NCBI RefSeq assembly: GCF_014697615.1
Contig: NZ_JACJSD010000010.1
Span: forward strand, 62,001-126,000
Origin: Nostoc sp. FACHB-280
Lineage (GTDB): Bacteria > Cyanobacteriota > Cyanobacteriia > Cyanobacteriales > Nostocaceae
DNA: 64,000 bases
Reading direction: 5' to 3'
Below the pieces are notes generated by a model. The model did not search any database. It was not told the origin of the DNA and saw nothing but the letters and a program-made list of their open reading frames with translations. Both the position numbers and the translations under genes were made by a program. Shown here in pieces: positions 17,840-26,884 of the stretch (position 1 is the first letter of the stretch; every line of letters begins with the position of its first letter).

Positions 17840-18295
17840 ATGAACAAAAAATTGCAATTTAGCTTCATCGTACTTGCAGCGTTAGGAAATTTGGCTACGC
17901 CATTGATGGCTAGGGCTAATTTTAATGGCAATCTCACTGTAGAAATTGATGGCTTAAAAAATACAGAGGGACAAGTTTGTGCCAGTATATTTGCCAGCAG
18001 TCAAGGATTTCCTAGCGATCGCGATCGGGTTTTAGAAAGACAATGTACTAAAATCACCGAAACATCTGTCACTATCACTTTTACAAACTTAAAAGCAGGT
18101 AACTACGCCGTCGCTGTGATGCACGATGAAAATAACGACTTCACCGTAAATCGGAGTGACATAGGTTTTCCCCTAGAAGGTTTTGGATTTTCGCAAAACC
18201 CCGAAATTCGTAACCGAGCGCCTAAATTTGACGAAGCTGCGGTTCTAGTTGCAGGTGCGAATACAGATATCAAAATTCATCTGAAATATTTATAA
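17840..18295 (+). CDS. DUF2141 exported protein
   Basis: 151 residues from MNKKLQFSFIVLAALGNLAT, giving a clean signal peptide cut after about residue 27 (PLMARA). The mature domain matches DUF2141: LTVEIDGLKNTEGQVCASIF, KAGNYAVAVMHDENNDFTVN, IGFPLEGFGFSQNPEIRNRAPKFDEA and a final IKIHLKYL. The MHDENxD motif is typical and may bind a metal. Its stop codon overlaps by 6 bases the end of the convergent gene at 18290. Function of the family is unknown. Confidence 0.85.
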   Translation: MNKKLQFSFIVLAALGNLATPLMARANFNGNLTVEIDGLKNTEGQVCASIFASSQGFPSDRDRVLERQCTKITETSVTITFTNLKAGNYAVAVMHDENNDFTVNRSDIGFPLEGFGFSQNPEIRNRAPKFDEAAVLVAGANTDIKIHLKYL

Positions 18296-19459
18296 AGCTG
18301 ATTTACCGGAATCTTGTTGAATATCTTCTGGTAGATTTGGTTGAACTGCCAAGCCACGCATTCGCTTCATCTGAGTTAAAGCATACTTCGCGGTTGCTTG
18401 TACTTCTGCATCTGGATCTTCGAGTGCGTGGCTTAATATCTGACTCATTTGCGCCATCGTATCGTAAACACGAGTTAAGTCACGGATGGCGTTTTGCCTT
18501 ACTTGGGGACTGTCATCTTGCAAAGAAATAGCCAAAGCCCGGTTAATTGGCTTGAGAACACGGGTGCTAATTTCGGACAACGCCGCCAAAATTAAGCTGC
18601 GTTGCTGAGAGTCAGCATCAATCATTAAGTCTAGTAAAGGTTGAATGGCGCGAGAATCTCCTTGCTGTCCTAAGTCCCAAATTGCTTTGCGCCGCTTACT
18701 GGGGTCGGTACTGTGTAAATCTTTAACTAATTCATCAACAATATTCAGTTTGGCTAAACGAGAAGTTTTTTCGATTGGGATAATTTTTGCTGGTACGGCT
18801 GATGTAGTTTCTGGTGCAGTGGTTTCTGGAGTAGCTGTTGTGCTTTCCAACTGTGGTAGCGGTTCGGGAACTGACTCTTCAGCTGCTGGACTCAAGGCGG
18901 GAAGTGGATAATCTTCTGGTATTTGGGCTTGCTTAGACTGACGCAATCTTTTTAAGAAAAATAGCAGTGCGCCAAGACTGCCGAAAATTCCCACTCCTAG
19001 TAATGACCACCAAACAAAGTCTTTTTTCTTGGACTTGGCTGGAGGTTGAGATTTAGTATTTGGGGTGGGTGAGGCCAAAATTGGCGAAGTTGGAAACGGA
19101 CTTTGTGAAACAATAGCAGCTTTGAGACTCATCTGTGTTGTCTGGTCAGCAACGCCATCTGTTCTTTTTAAAACCTTGGTTTTTTGAAATTGAGAGACAG
19201 CTATTTGCGTACTAGAGCCGTAAGTACCATCTATCGTCCCTTTGTAAAAGCCTAAATCTTGCAATTGAGATTGTAATTTTTTTACTTCCAGCCCCTGACT
19301 ACCCAATGTCAGAACCCCTTGCTTGGTAGGCTGTGGGGAATTGAATTGGGCAATTTTTGGGTATGTAGGGTTAGATGTGGCTGTACTTGGACGGTTTGGG
19401 TAAAAACCCAGACTAGTAAACCAGATGAATACCAGGATAGAGGAAGGACATCGCCTCAT
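18290..19459 (-). CDS. Peptidoglycan-binding domain plus HEAT-repeat membrane protein
   Basis: 389 residues. A possible signal or first membrane helix covers 8-20. A PG_binding_1 domain at about 49-115 is recognised by LTLGSQGLEVKKLQSQLQDL, GFYKGTIDGTYGSSTQ and AVSQFQK. After a Pro/Ser linker there is a membrane segment at about 149-169 (FVWWSLLGVGIFGSLGALLF). An acidic Pro/Thr region then leads to four to five HEAT-like repeats at about 235-380 (RRKAIWDLGQQGDSRAIQPL, VRQNAIRDL, VQATAKYALTQM). The architecture suggests a wall-binding outer part and a cytoplasmic HEAT scaffold. Partner proteins are unknown. Confidence 0.8.
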   Translation of the reverse strand: MRRCPSSILVFIWFTSLGFYPNRPSTATSNPTYPKIAQFNSPQPTKQGVLTLGSQGLEVKKLQSQLQDLGFYKGTIDGTYGSSTQIAVSQFQKTKVLKRTDGVADQTTQMSLKAAIVSQSPFPTSPILASPTPNTKSQPPAKSKKKDFVWWSLLGVGIFGSLGALLFFLKRLRQSKQAQIPEDYPLPALSPAAEESVPEPLPQLESTTATPETTAPETTSAVPAKIIPIEKTSRLAKLNIVDELVKDLHSTDPSKRRKAIWDLGQQGDSRAIQPLLDLMIDADSQQRSLILAALSEISTRVLKPINRALAISLQDDSPQVRQNAIRDLTRVYDTMAQMSQILSHALEDPDAEVQATAKYALTQMKRMRGLAVQPNLPEDIQQDSGKSAL

Positions 19460-19595
19460 ATTGCAAGCTTTAGCCTGAAGGTAATTTTGAAATTATCCAT
19501 ACCACAATAGCCTCTACTATGTCTAAATGTTAAGTATAGTTAACAGACTTTTGTGATTATTTATTCTTCCCTTGTACTTGAGCTATGTACACAAA

Positions 19596-20666
19596 TTAGG
19601 GTAAAGTTTCGGCTTCAGATTCTCTCACCTTGAGAGAAACGGAATTAAGTTTTTTTGATGATACTTCTAAAACTTGTGGCTGTTGTGTCGTAGTTGTTTC
19701 GGTGACATTGAGAGTTTGCTTCTGTCCGGCTAGGTTATCACGTTGATTAATGAGATAGATACTGATTAGTGTTAGCGCAACGCCTATCCATTGCAACGGA
19801 CTGAGAATTTCGGAGAGGAAGAGATTACCAAAAAGTAGGGCAAATACTGGTGTGAGAAACGTGAGGGAACTGAGGCTGGTTAAACTACCACTAGAAGCAA
19901 AATAAAAGAATAAACCATAAGCGATCGCACTACCAAATACTGTGGCGTATCCCAACGCTAGCCAATCAGGTGTCACAATATTCTGCCATTGCTGAGATTC
20001 TGTCACAGCCGACACTCCCCATAATGGCAAACCACCAATAATCATGTGCCAGCCAGTAGCACTTACTGGGTCAGCATAACGTGTCACAAATCTAATTAAC
20101 ACTGTCCCAATAGCCATCGACAGCGCCGCTAACAGCATTAACCATTCACCACTCGCAAATAAGTCTTGCCAATTACCAATGGTGATATTTCCTTGCGTAC
20201 CCAGCAAATGAAAAATCCATTCATCCGGTAAGCCAATTAAGCTAATACCTGTAACTCCTAAACCCAGTCCTAACCATCCCCAAAAACCAATATGTTCTTG
20301 AAATAGCCACAGCGACAACAAAGCCACTGCTAGAGGTTGGGAATCAATCATCACTGATCCTAACCCGGCACTGGTTCGCACCAAACCCTCTGCTAAAAAG
20401 CCTTGGAATAACGTCCCATCAACCAACCCAAATAAAGAAATCCATAACCAGGCTTTCCAACCCTGTGGCTGGGGTCTACCCATCAGTGCGGCTGCGACCA
20501 AAATTAACACTCCGGCCGGTAGCAAGCGCACACCCGCCATGAACAGTGGTGTGGTGTGGGGAATAACACCTTTCATAGCGACCATTGCTGTTCCCCAGAG
20601 GAAAAACGGCGCAATTAACAGTAGAGGTGCGAAGGGTAGACGAGATGCACTGAGTTTCAGTTGCAT
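19596..20666 (-). CDS. EamA/DMT-family transporter
   Basis: 356 residues, with ten hydrophobic segments arranged as two EamA repeats: LLLIAPFFLWGTAMVAMKGV and LAALSMAIGTVLIRFVTRYA open repeats one and two, and LGVTGISLIGL and WIGVALTLISIYLINQ close them. A cytoplasmic tail of about 50 polar residues (TETTTTQQPQVLEVSSKK) extends beyond the usual end. Family members export amino acids, nucleobases or other metabolites; the substrate here is not predictable. Confidence 0.85.
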   Translation of the reverse strand: MQLKLSASRLPFAPLLLIAPFFLWGTAMVAMKGVIPHTTPLFMAGVRLLPAGVLILVAAALMGRPQPQGWKAWLWISLFGLVDGTLFQGFLAEGLVRTSAGLGSVMIDSQPLAVALLSLWLFQEHIGFWGWLGLGLGVTGISLIGLPDEWIFHLLGTQGNITIGNWQDLFASGEWLMLLAALSMAIGTVLIRFVTRYADPVSATGWHMIIGGLPLWGVSAVTESQQWQNIVTPDWLALGYATVFGSAIAYGLFFYFASSGSLTSLSSLTFLTPVFALLFGNLFLSEILSPLQWIGVALTLISIYLINQRDNLAGQKQTLNVTETTTTQQPQVLEVSSKKLNSVSLKVRESEAETLP

Positions 20667-20786
20667 GGATTTGCTGAGACCTTTAGTTCAGATGAGCAGA
20701 GATGGCTTTAACCAATTCTACCCAATTGTGTCTTTTTGTGAAGGGAATAATACTTAGGTGTGGGGAGTGTGGGGAGTGTGGCTGAC

Positions 20787-21303
20787 CTGACAGGTGTAGG
20801 TTTTTTACAAGAGTGTGAGCATTCAATCATGTTCGACAGAAAATAAAAGCAGACTCACAGAGTGAAACAGAGGCTCAAATGCTAAAAAATGAGTACCTCA
20901 AACAGTGGACAAATATAGTGTCACAGAAAATACCACATCTGAGGCTACCAGAAGTGGTAGGGCTGGCAACATGGAGTTTTGGCATAGTGATGACAAAATC
21001 AAGTAGCTTGAGCAAAGTGTCAAAATTTATAGCTCAAGTCAACGGTGAAAAGGCAAATACAGTACGTCAAAGATTAAAAGAATGGTATCAAGAAGCAAAA
21101 GCCAAAAAAGGAAAATTGCGTCGCACTCTAGATGTGAGTAGTTGTTTTGCGCCATTGCTGTTATGGGTGATCAGTTTACTACCGGCAAATATCTCAACCA
21201 TCTTCCTCTTCGTCTTCCGAGTTGGAGTTCTTTTCCTTCTACTCCTGTTGATGATTTCTTTTGCTTCAATTCCTCCTAATTGTAAAAAACCTACACCTGT
21301 CAG
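20787..21303 (+). mobile_element. Internally deleted insertion sequence, copy A (517 bp)
   Basis: Bounded by a perfect 24-bp terminal inverted repeat: 20787-20810 begins CTGACAGGTGTAGG, and 21280-21303 is its exact complement. Inside are the first ~100 codons of a transposase and the 3' end of the element, with the middle missing. The right ~100 bp match, with differences, the reverse complement of the end of copy B at 46589-46700. The flanks are rich in ggggagtgtgg and cacaccc short repeats. No clean target duplication is visible. Confidence 0.85.
20879..21200 (+). pseudogene. Transposase N-terminal fragment (IS4-like)
   Basis: Reads MLKNEYLKQWTNIVSQKIPH, PEVVGLATWSFGIVMTKSSS and EKANTVRQRLKEWYQEAKAK, like the N-terminal part of DDE transposases of the IS4 group. 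At about 21150-21200 the reading runs into the element's 3' end, which is coded on in the wrong frame (a Phe/Leu-rich string with no transposase character). No catalytic DDE residues remain, so it is inactive. The missing middle and end survive in copy B. Confidence 0.75.
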
Positions 21304-21388
21304 CACACCCCTGGTTACACCCCTAAACCCTACACCCTGTTCATTAATTCTGCTTAAATGGCTGTGAAAGTCAGTATTTAATAGCTTT

Positions 21389-23026
21389 ATGGTGAATCGG
21401 CAAAGCTCATTTTTTGGTTTTATAGTGGCTGGTGCGATCGCACTGGTATTAATTGCGATCGCAGGTTTTTGGTTCTTCACCAGAACTCCTGTTACCCTCG
21501 TCACTTCCACCACCTCCCAGCCCGGTGCAGCTATTTTTGTGTCGAAGCTTTCCCCGGTGATGGTGTCTTTACTCACCAACCCTGACCGTTTGCAGGCTTT
21601 GGAACGAGAAGGGGAAATTTCTAAAATCAAAACCAGTTTATTGGCTAAGAGTGGCATAGATTATCAAAAAGATATTCAGCCGTGGCTAGGGAACGAAATT
21701 ACACTAGCTGTCACCACCACAGATTTAGACCGTGATTCCGCCAATGGACAGCAGCCAGGATATCTCATGGCTTTAGCTACCAACAAACAAGACAAAAGCC
21801 GTGAGTTTGTGGAGTTGCTATTTTCTAAGCGGGTATTGGCTGGCGCTAACTTAGATACCGAAGAATATCAAGGTGTGAAGGTGCTTTATGATAGCCAACT
21901 CGCAGCCGCAGTGGTTGGTGATGGCTTTGTGTTATTTGCGAATAGTCCCAGCGTTGTTAAGGATGCAATTAACAACGTCCAAGCACCAGACCTCAATTTA
22001 ACTAGTTCGCCCCAATACCAAAAAGCTCTCCAGCAATTACCTGAAGCTTCTTTAGCCGTAGCTTTCTTGAATTTTCCCATCATTGCTCAATGGCAAGGTT
22101 TAGAACTACCAGAACCAACCTACGACAGTGAAATTGTATCTCTGGGCTTGAACTCCAAAGGTTTATTAGCAGAAACCAGCTTTTTAACAGCATCAGAACT
22201 CACGCCGCCAACAACGCCACTCATAAAACCAGTCGGGGCGTTGAAATATATTCCAGCATCGGTGGGTTTGGCAATTTCTGGCGCAAACTTAAGCAACTTG
22301 GCTGATAGTGATTTAGCAAAATTCTGGGCGCAAATTAAAACAGCTATTTCTGGTTCGGAAACAGATGTGATTTCCCGCTTGGTACAACCATTAACAGAAG
22401 TACAGAAAACCTGGGGGATGAACTTTAATCAAGATATTTTTAGCTGGGTGAAGGGAGAATATGCGATCGCACTTTTACCGCGTACAGGCCAAGTTCTCCC
22501 CGATTGGATTTTTGTCGTGGAGAAAACCGAAGAAGTACCAGAAGGAATTGCCAAATTAGATGCGATCGCCTCTGCAAAGGGACTTAGCAGTAGTACCCTG
22601 AGTTTAGATAAACAAAAAATCTCCGCTTGGACAGAGTTAACCGCTAAAAAAACAGCAAATAAAGACCAACCATCCTTCACCATTGAAGCCACAGCCCAAG
22701 GAATACACACCACCCTCGACAATTACGAAATTTTTACTTCTGACTTGGCGACAATGGATGAAGTTCTCGCAGGTAAAGAAAAGTCTTTACTAGACAATCG
22801 CAATTTTCAAACCAGCATCGCAGCGATTCCCCAACCCAATCAAGGTTATATATATCTAGATTGGGCAAAAAGTCAAGGAGTTTTAGAAAGACAAATCCCC
22901 GTGCTGAAACTCATAGAAGTACTGGGTAAACCATTTTTTAACAGATTGCGATCGCTCACAGTCAGTAATTACAGTAGCGAAACCAACGCACTCAAAGGCG
23001 GGATTTTCCTACAACTGCAAGAGTGA
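21389..23026 (+). CDS. DUF3352 membrane-anchored exported protein
   Basis: 545 residues. A membrane segment at about 8-29 (FFGFIVAGAIALVLIAIAGF) anchors a large extracytoplasmic domain with DUF3352 features: AAIFVSKLSPVMVSLLTNPD, DYQKDIQPWLGNEITLAVTT, GYLMALATNKQDKSREFVEL, VVGDGFVLFANSPSVVKDAI and YIYLDWAKSQGVLERQIP. The fold is a long beta/alpha repeat protein of unknown function, common in cyanobacteria. The start is the first ATG after the IS remnant, and no strong ribosome binding site is visible. It is a single gene. Confidence 0.85.
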   Translation: MVNRQSSFFGFIVAGAIALVLIAIAGFWFFTRTPVTLVTSTTSQPGAAIFVSKLSPVMVSLLTNPDRLQALEREGEISKIKTSLLAKSGIDYQKDIQPWLGNEITLAVTTTDLDRDSANGQQPGYLMALATNKQDKSREFVELLFSKRVLAGANLDTEEYQGVKVLYDSQLAAAVVGDGFVLFANSPSVVKDAINNVQAPDLNLTSSPQYQKALQQLPEASLAVAFLNFPIIAQWQGLELPEPTYDSEIVSLGLNSKGLLAETSFLTASELTPPTTPLIKPVGALKYIPASVGLAISGANLSNLADSDLAKFWAQIKTAISGSETDVISRLVQPLTEVQKTWGMNFNQDIFSWVKGEYAIALLPRTGQVLPDWIFVVEKTEEVPEGIAKLDAIASAKGLSSSTLSLDKQKISAWTELTAKKTANKDQPSFTIEATAQGIHTTLDNYEIFTSDLATMDEVLAGKEKSLLDNRNFQTSIAAIPQPNQGYIYLDWAKSQGVLERQIPVLKLIEVLGKPFFNRLRSLTVSNYSSETNALKGGIFLQLQE

Positions 23027-23177
23027 GAAAAAGTCTAAAACCAATGACCAATGACCAATAACTAATCTTTTCTGTGTCACATCCTAATGTGGCACAGCCA
23101 AATCAAACTTTTCAGGAATGAATTAATTACAATATGTATATATAACTACACTTATTTAAGCTTGTTGGAGAGCTACT

Positions 23178-23669
23178 ATGAAAGACTGTCGCCCCCGACT
23201 TCAGAAGCGAATCGGCTGGGTTTTAGCTATCTTAGCAGCTGTTACAGCAGCACCAGCGATCGCCGAAACACCCAACTTTGGTAAGTTCAGTCTAGTACCA
23301 GGGTTTGAAACTGCCCAAGGTAAATTTTCGGGTTATACAGGTGGTTCTTTTTCCTTATCGGCGATTAGTAACCGCGATCGTGATAAAAAAGCTTGTATCG
23401 GCTTTGCAGATCCTAAACCAGATTACACAATGGTTTTAGAAAAAGACTTTGAGCAACTAACAATATTAGTTAACACTGGGAATACAGATACAACATTGCT
23501 AGTGAAAGGCCCAGACAATGACACAATTCGTTGCGGCGATGACACTGGTAGAAGTAAAGATGCTAGTATTAGCGATCGCAACTGGAAAAAAGGTATTTAT
23601 CAAATTTGGGTCGGTACATTTAATCCTGATGCCAAGCATAAGTATACTTTGACAGTTCAGCAGAAATAA
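23178..23669 (+). CDS. Small secreted protein of unknown function
   Basis: 163 residues with a signal peptide cut near residue 29 (IGWVLAILAAVTAAPAIAET). The mature part is beta-rich with two Cys (KKACIGFADPKPDYTMVLEK and DNDTIRCGDDTG), likely a disulphide, and ends in GIYQIWVGTFNPDAKHKYTL. The layout resembles bacterial pre-peptidase C-terminal-like beta-sandwiches (the IWVGT...YTL pattern), but I assign no function. The ATG has GGAG ten bases upstream. Confidence 0.7.
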   Translation: MKDCRPRLQKRIGWVLAILAAVTAAPAIAETPNFGKFSLVPGFETAQGKFSGYTGGSFSLSAISNRDRDKKACIGFADPKPDYTMVLEKDFEQLTILVNTGNTDTTLLVKGPDNDTIRCGDDTGRSKDASISDRNWKKGIYQIWVGTFNPDAKHKYTLTVQQK

Positions 23670-23687
23670 TAGGAAATATGGGTTAGT

Positions 23688-23757
23688 AAGGCAAAAGGAA
23701 AAAGTCAAAAGTCAAAAGGTAGAAGATTAGTTCCTTTTTACTTTTGCCTTTTTATTT
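23688..23757 (+). terminator. Hairpin with T-rich tail before the CIS module
   Basis: AAGGCAAAAG at 23688-23697 pairs with CTTTTGCCTT at 23741-23750 and is followed by TTTATTTTTT. The long loop is made of aaagtcaaaag short repeats. It would separate the upstream secreted-protein gene from the CIS genes. Confidence 0.4.
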
Positions 23758-23791
23758 TTTACTTTCTCAATTCCATCACCACTCCCCAACT

Positions 23792-24313
23792 ATGACAACT
23801 CGTTTAGTAAAAGCAAAACTCATCGCCACAGAACAAGCTGCGCCAGATATCGAGTTTATGTTTAACCCCAGCCAGTTAGACTTCTCGCAGCAAATTAATT
23901 TGACCAAAAGTAGTGGTGCGCGTACCGGAAGAGGTTTACCAAAAGTTAGTTTTGCTTACCCAGAACCGTGCAGACTCAGTATTAATAACATTATCTTTGA
24001 TACCTACGAGAGCGGTACTACTGTCCTCACCCATCTGAAAAAATTTGAAAAAGCCGTTAACTTTGCCGAAGCTGGAGCAGGTAAAGAAAAACGCCCACCC
24101 GTATATATATTTACCTGGGGCGACCAGCAATATTTACGCTGTTTTGTCCAATCTCTTAACTACAGCCTGACTTTGTTTTTACCAGACGGTACACCAGTAC
24201 GTGCCAAAGTTAACCTCACTCTAGAAGAAGTTGATGAATCAATCTCTCAGCCAGGAATGGGAGCATCTAGCAGCGTAGACCGCACTGGCGACAGCAGAAG
24301 TAGCCGCAGTTAA
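23792..24313 (+). CDS. CIS tube-initiator / baseplate hub protein (Cis7/Afp7-like)
   Basis: 173 residues from MTTRLVKAKLIATEQAAPDI; a longer reading from 23744 adds only intergenic repeat sequence. The conserved core of the CIS tube-protein family is visible: IEFMFNPSQLDFSQQINLTK, PEPCRLSINNIIFDTYE, THLKKFEKAV, RPPVYIFTWGDQQYLRCFVQ and DGTPVRAKVNLTLEEVDE. This protein sits between inner tube and spike. Afp7/Pvc7 relatives end in a LysM domain; here the protein stops after a short Ser/Arg-rich tail, so the LysM is absent. It is the first gene of the baseplate run. Confidence 0.85.
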   Translation: MTTRLVKAKLIATEQAAPDIEFMFNPSQLDFSQQINLTKSSGARTGRGLPKVSFAYPEPCRLSINNIIFDTYESGTTVLTHLKKFEKAVNFAEAGAGKEKRPPVYIFTWGDQQYLRCFVQSLNYSLTLFLPDGTPVRAKVNLTLEEVDESISQPGMGASSSVDRTGDSRSSRS

Positions 24314-24522
24314 TTGCCCTTCGGGCGAGGCAGAAGGCAGAAGAAAAATTTTTGAATTAAGAATAAAGCCTTTTTGACTCGCCGATTTGGGTTTAAGTCC
24401 CCTCTAATCGGCCTCCTGCCTCCTGCCTTTCAACTCCTGCCTCCGTTAATTCGACCTTTGGGGAATAGCCTGTAATATGCTATCTTCACTAGGCTATTGG
24501 CAACCTCCTCTTGCCAATATGT

Positions 24523-26487
24523 ATGCCTGTTCTTTACATACCTGAGCTACTATTACAAATTGATAGCACTAATGCTTCTGCTGATTTGCTCAATGATATT
24601 TTGCAAATCACAGTTGAAGAAAGTCTGCATTTACCAGGAATGTTTACTTTAGTAATCCGTAATGATTACTTTCCAGGACAGACAACAGAAGCAACTTGGA
24701 AGCATCAAAAATTATTTGCAATTGGTAAGAAAATTAAAATTGGCTTTGTTTCCAGCACGACGCAAAACGCAGATTTTGAAGATGCAGAGCAAGGTTACGT
24801 CTTAGAAGGGGAAATTACAGCCATAGAAACTGAGTTCACCAGTGGTTCTCAAGCTCCCATCATCATTCGTGGCTATGATATGTCCCACCGCTTGCATCGA
24901 GGACGTTATAATCGCTCCTTTCAAAATGTTACTGATAGCGATGTGGTAAACCAAGTTATCGGTGAAGCAGGCATTAGTGCAGGTACAGTTACTTCAACCA
25001 CTATTGTTCATGATTACGTCTTTCAAGAAAATCAGACCAATATGGAATTTTTGCGGGAACGAGCCGCCCGCCTCGGCTTTGAACTTTATGTGCAGGATAG
25101 TAAGTTAAACTTTCGCCAACCGGCTCAAGATGAATCTTTATCACTCAAATGGTTAGAAGATATCCATAACTTCCGGGTTCGTGTTAGTAGTGCCGAACAA
25201 GTCAGTTCTGTGGAAGTAAGAGGCTGGGACTACTCTACTAAAAAGTCTATTGTTTCTACAGCCTCCACAGAACAGGTGATTACAGATACAGATAACGGCA
25301 AAGGCAGTTCAAGCAGCACAAAATTCACCATCAAGCCAAAAATGATTGTGGTAGACCAGCCTGTGTTTAGTGTGAATGAAGCTGCAAAAATCGCCCAAGC
25401 ATTGTGTAATGAACTAGGCGGTGAATTTGTTGTAGCTGATGCTGTCGGTGAAGGAAATCCCGATATCAGGCCAGGGAAAGTAATTAAATTGACAGATATG
25501 GGCAGTTACAGTGGTAGTTACTACGTTACCGAAACTCGCCATTTGTTTCATGAGCGAAAATTTGTCACTGAGTTTAGTGTGCGGGGTTTGCGTTCTGGAG
25601 ATTTATTAGCCACCCTCTCTCCCCAAACACGTCTGCAAGCAGGACAAACTCTATTGGTAGGTGTAGTGAGTAACAATCAAGACCCAAAAGGTTGGGGTCG
25701 TGTGCGGGTGAAGTTTCCAACTTTAACTGAAGAACATGAAAGTAATTGGGCAAGAGTTGTGAGTGTTGGTGCAGGCCCAGGAAGAGGTTTTGACTGTTTA
25801 CCAGAAGTCAACGACGAAGTTTTAGTCGCCTTTGAACACGGTGATATTCATCGTCCTTATGTCATTGGTGGTGTGTGGAATGGCACAGATGCACCACCAG
25901 AAGCCGTTGCTGATACTGTTGTTGGTGGCAAAGTGCGTCTACGAACTTTTAAAACCCGTGTTGGGCATAAACTCCAATTTGTTGAGGAAGACAAAGGCAC
26001 TAAAAAAGGCGCATATCTGCAAACAGTAGACGGTCATAATTTGCGGATGAATGACAGCGATAAATTTGCTGAATTAGAAACTACAGGCGGTCACAAATTT
26101 CGCTGTGATGACAGTAGTAAAACTATTAGCTTGACTTCTACAGGTGACATTACAGTTAAATCTGGGACAACCGGAACAGCCAAGAAAATTAGTGTCAATG
26201 GTGGTGAAATTGCTTTAACTGCAACACAGAAAATTTCTTTAACTGTAGGGGGTACAAGTATTGAACTTACAACTAGCGGTATTACCATGCGAACAACTGG
26301 AACTTTGAGTATACAAGCAGCTAGTTCCATCAGCGTGCAATCTGGAGGTTCTTTGAGTGCTAATGCTGGTGGCGCACTCTCCGCTAATTCTAGTAGTTCG
26401 ATTAGTGTCAATGCTGGCGCTGCTGTCAGTATCAACGGTGCAGCTTCCGTCGGCATTTTAGGCGGGATAATTCGGTTGAATTGTTAA
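24523..26487 (+). CDS. CIS spike protein (VgrG / gp27-gp5 fusion, Cis8-like)
   Basis: 654 residues from the ATG at 24523; a TTG at 24511 is an alternative start. The N-terminal ~370 residues form the gp27-like hub (MFTLVIRNDYFPGQTTEATW, DSDVVNQVIGEAG, FLRERAARLGFELYVQDSKL, SGSYYVTETRHLFHERKFVT). A gp5 OB-fold follows (LVGVVSNNQDPKGWGRVRVK, FPTLTEEHESNWARVVSVGA, GFDCLPEVNDEVLVAFEHGD, YVIGGVWNG). A C-terminal beta-helix is made of short Ser/Gly/Ala repeats (ISVQSGGSLSANAGGALSAN). No extra effector domain is fused at the C-terminus. As trimer it forms the membrane-piercing spike and is sealed by the PAAR tip encoded next. Confidence 0.92.
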   Translation: MPVLYIPELLLQIDSTNASADLLNDILQITVEESLHLPGMFTLVIRNDYFPGQTTEATWKHQKLFAIGKKIKIGFVSSTTQNADFEDAEQGYVLEGEITAIETEFTSGSQAPIIIRGYDMSHRLHRGRYNRSFQNVTDSDVVNQVIGEAGISAGTVTSTTIVHDYVFQENQTNMEFLRERAARLGFELYVQDSKLNFRQPAQDESLSLKWLEDIHNFRVRVSSAEQVSSVEVRGWDYSTKKSIVSTASTEQVITDTDNGKGSSSSTKFTIKPKMIVVDQPVFSVNEAAKIAQALCNELGGEFVVADAVGEGNPDIRPGKVIKLTDMGSYSGSYYVTETRHLFHERKFVTEFSVRGLRSGDLLATLSPQTRLQAGQTLLVGVVSNNQDPKGWGRVRVKFPTLTEEHESNWARVVSVGAGPGRGFDCLPEVNDEVLVAFEHGDIHRPYVIGGVWNGTDAPPEAVADTVVGGKVRLRTFKTRVGHKLQFVEEDKGTKKGAYLQTVDGHNLRMNDSDKFAELETTGGHKFRCDDSSKTISLTSTGDITVKSGTTGTAKKISVNGGEIALTATQKISLTVGGTSIELTTSGITMRTTGTLSIQAASSISVQSGGSLSANAGGALSANSSSSISVNAGAAVSINGAASVGILGGIIRLNC

Positions 26488-26596
26488 TTTGGTCAATGGT
26501 CAATAGTCATTGGTCATTTGTCCTTTGTCATTTGTTCTTCTCCCCCTTGCACCCTGCACCCTGCCCCCTACCTCTTCTTCTACTCCCTAAAAAATT

Positions 26597-26884
26597 ATGT
26601 TTCCCGCAGCAAGATTAACTGATTTAACTGTCACAGGTGATCCAATTACTGCGCCTGGTGTGCCGAATGTGTTAATTGCAGGTTTACCCGCAGCTTGTGT
26701 TGGCGATTTAGTAGCGGGGCCTGTGGTGACTGGTAGTATTGTAATGGGGTCGTTTACGGTTTTGATTGGTGGTAGACCTGCGGCGCGAGTTACATCTCAG
26801 GTAGCTGGTGTGAATACTGTCACAGGTGTGCCGTTAACTACTGTTGTGGGTATAGGTGCGCCGACGGTGTTAATTGGTGGTTGA
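26597..26884 (+). CDS. PAAR-domain spike tip (Cis10-like)
   Basis: 95 residues, a stand-alone PAAR-like protein: MFPAARLTDLTVTGDPITAP, NVLIAGLPAACVGDLVAGPV, TGSIVMGSFTVLIGGRPAAR and the closing GAPTVLIGG. It caps the spike trimer and can carry or dock effectors; this one has no fused effector. It lies 109 bases after the spike gene, with short ggtcatttgtc repeats in between. Its last 88 bases are overlapped on the other strand by the 3' end of the histidine kinase gene. Confidence 0.88.
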   Translation: MFPAARLTDLTVTGDPITAPGVPNVLIAGLPAACVGDLVAGPVVTGSIVMGSFTVLIGGRPAARVTSQVAGVNTVTGVPLTTVVGIGAPTVLIGG

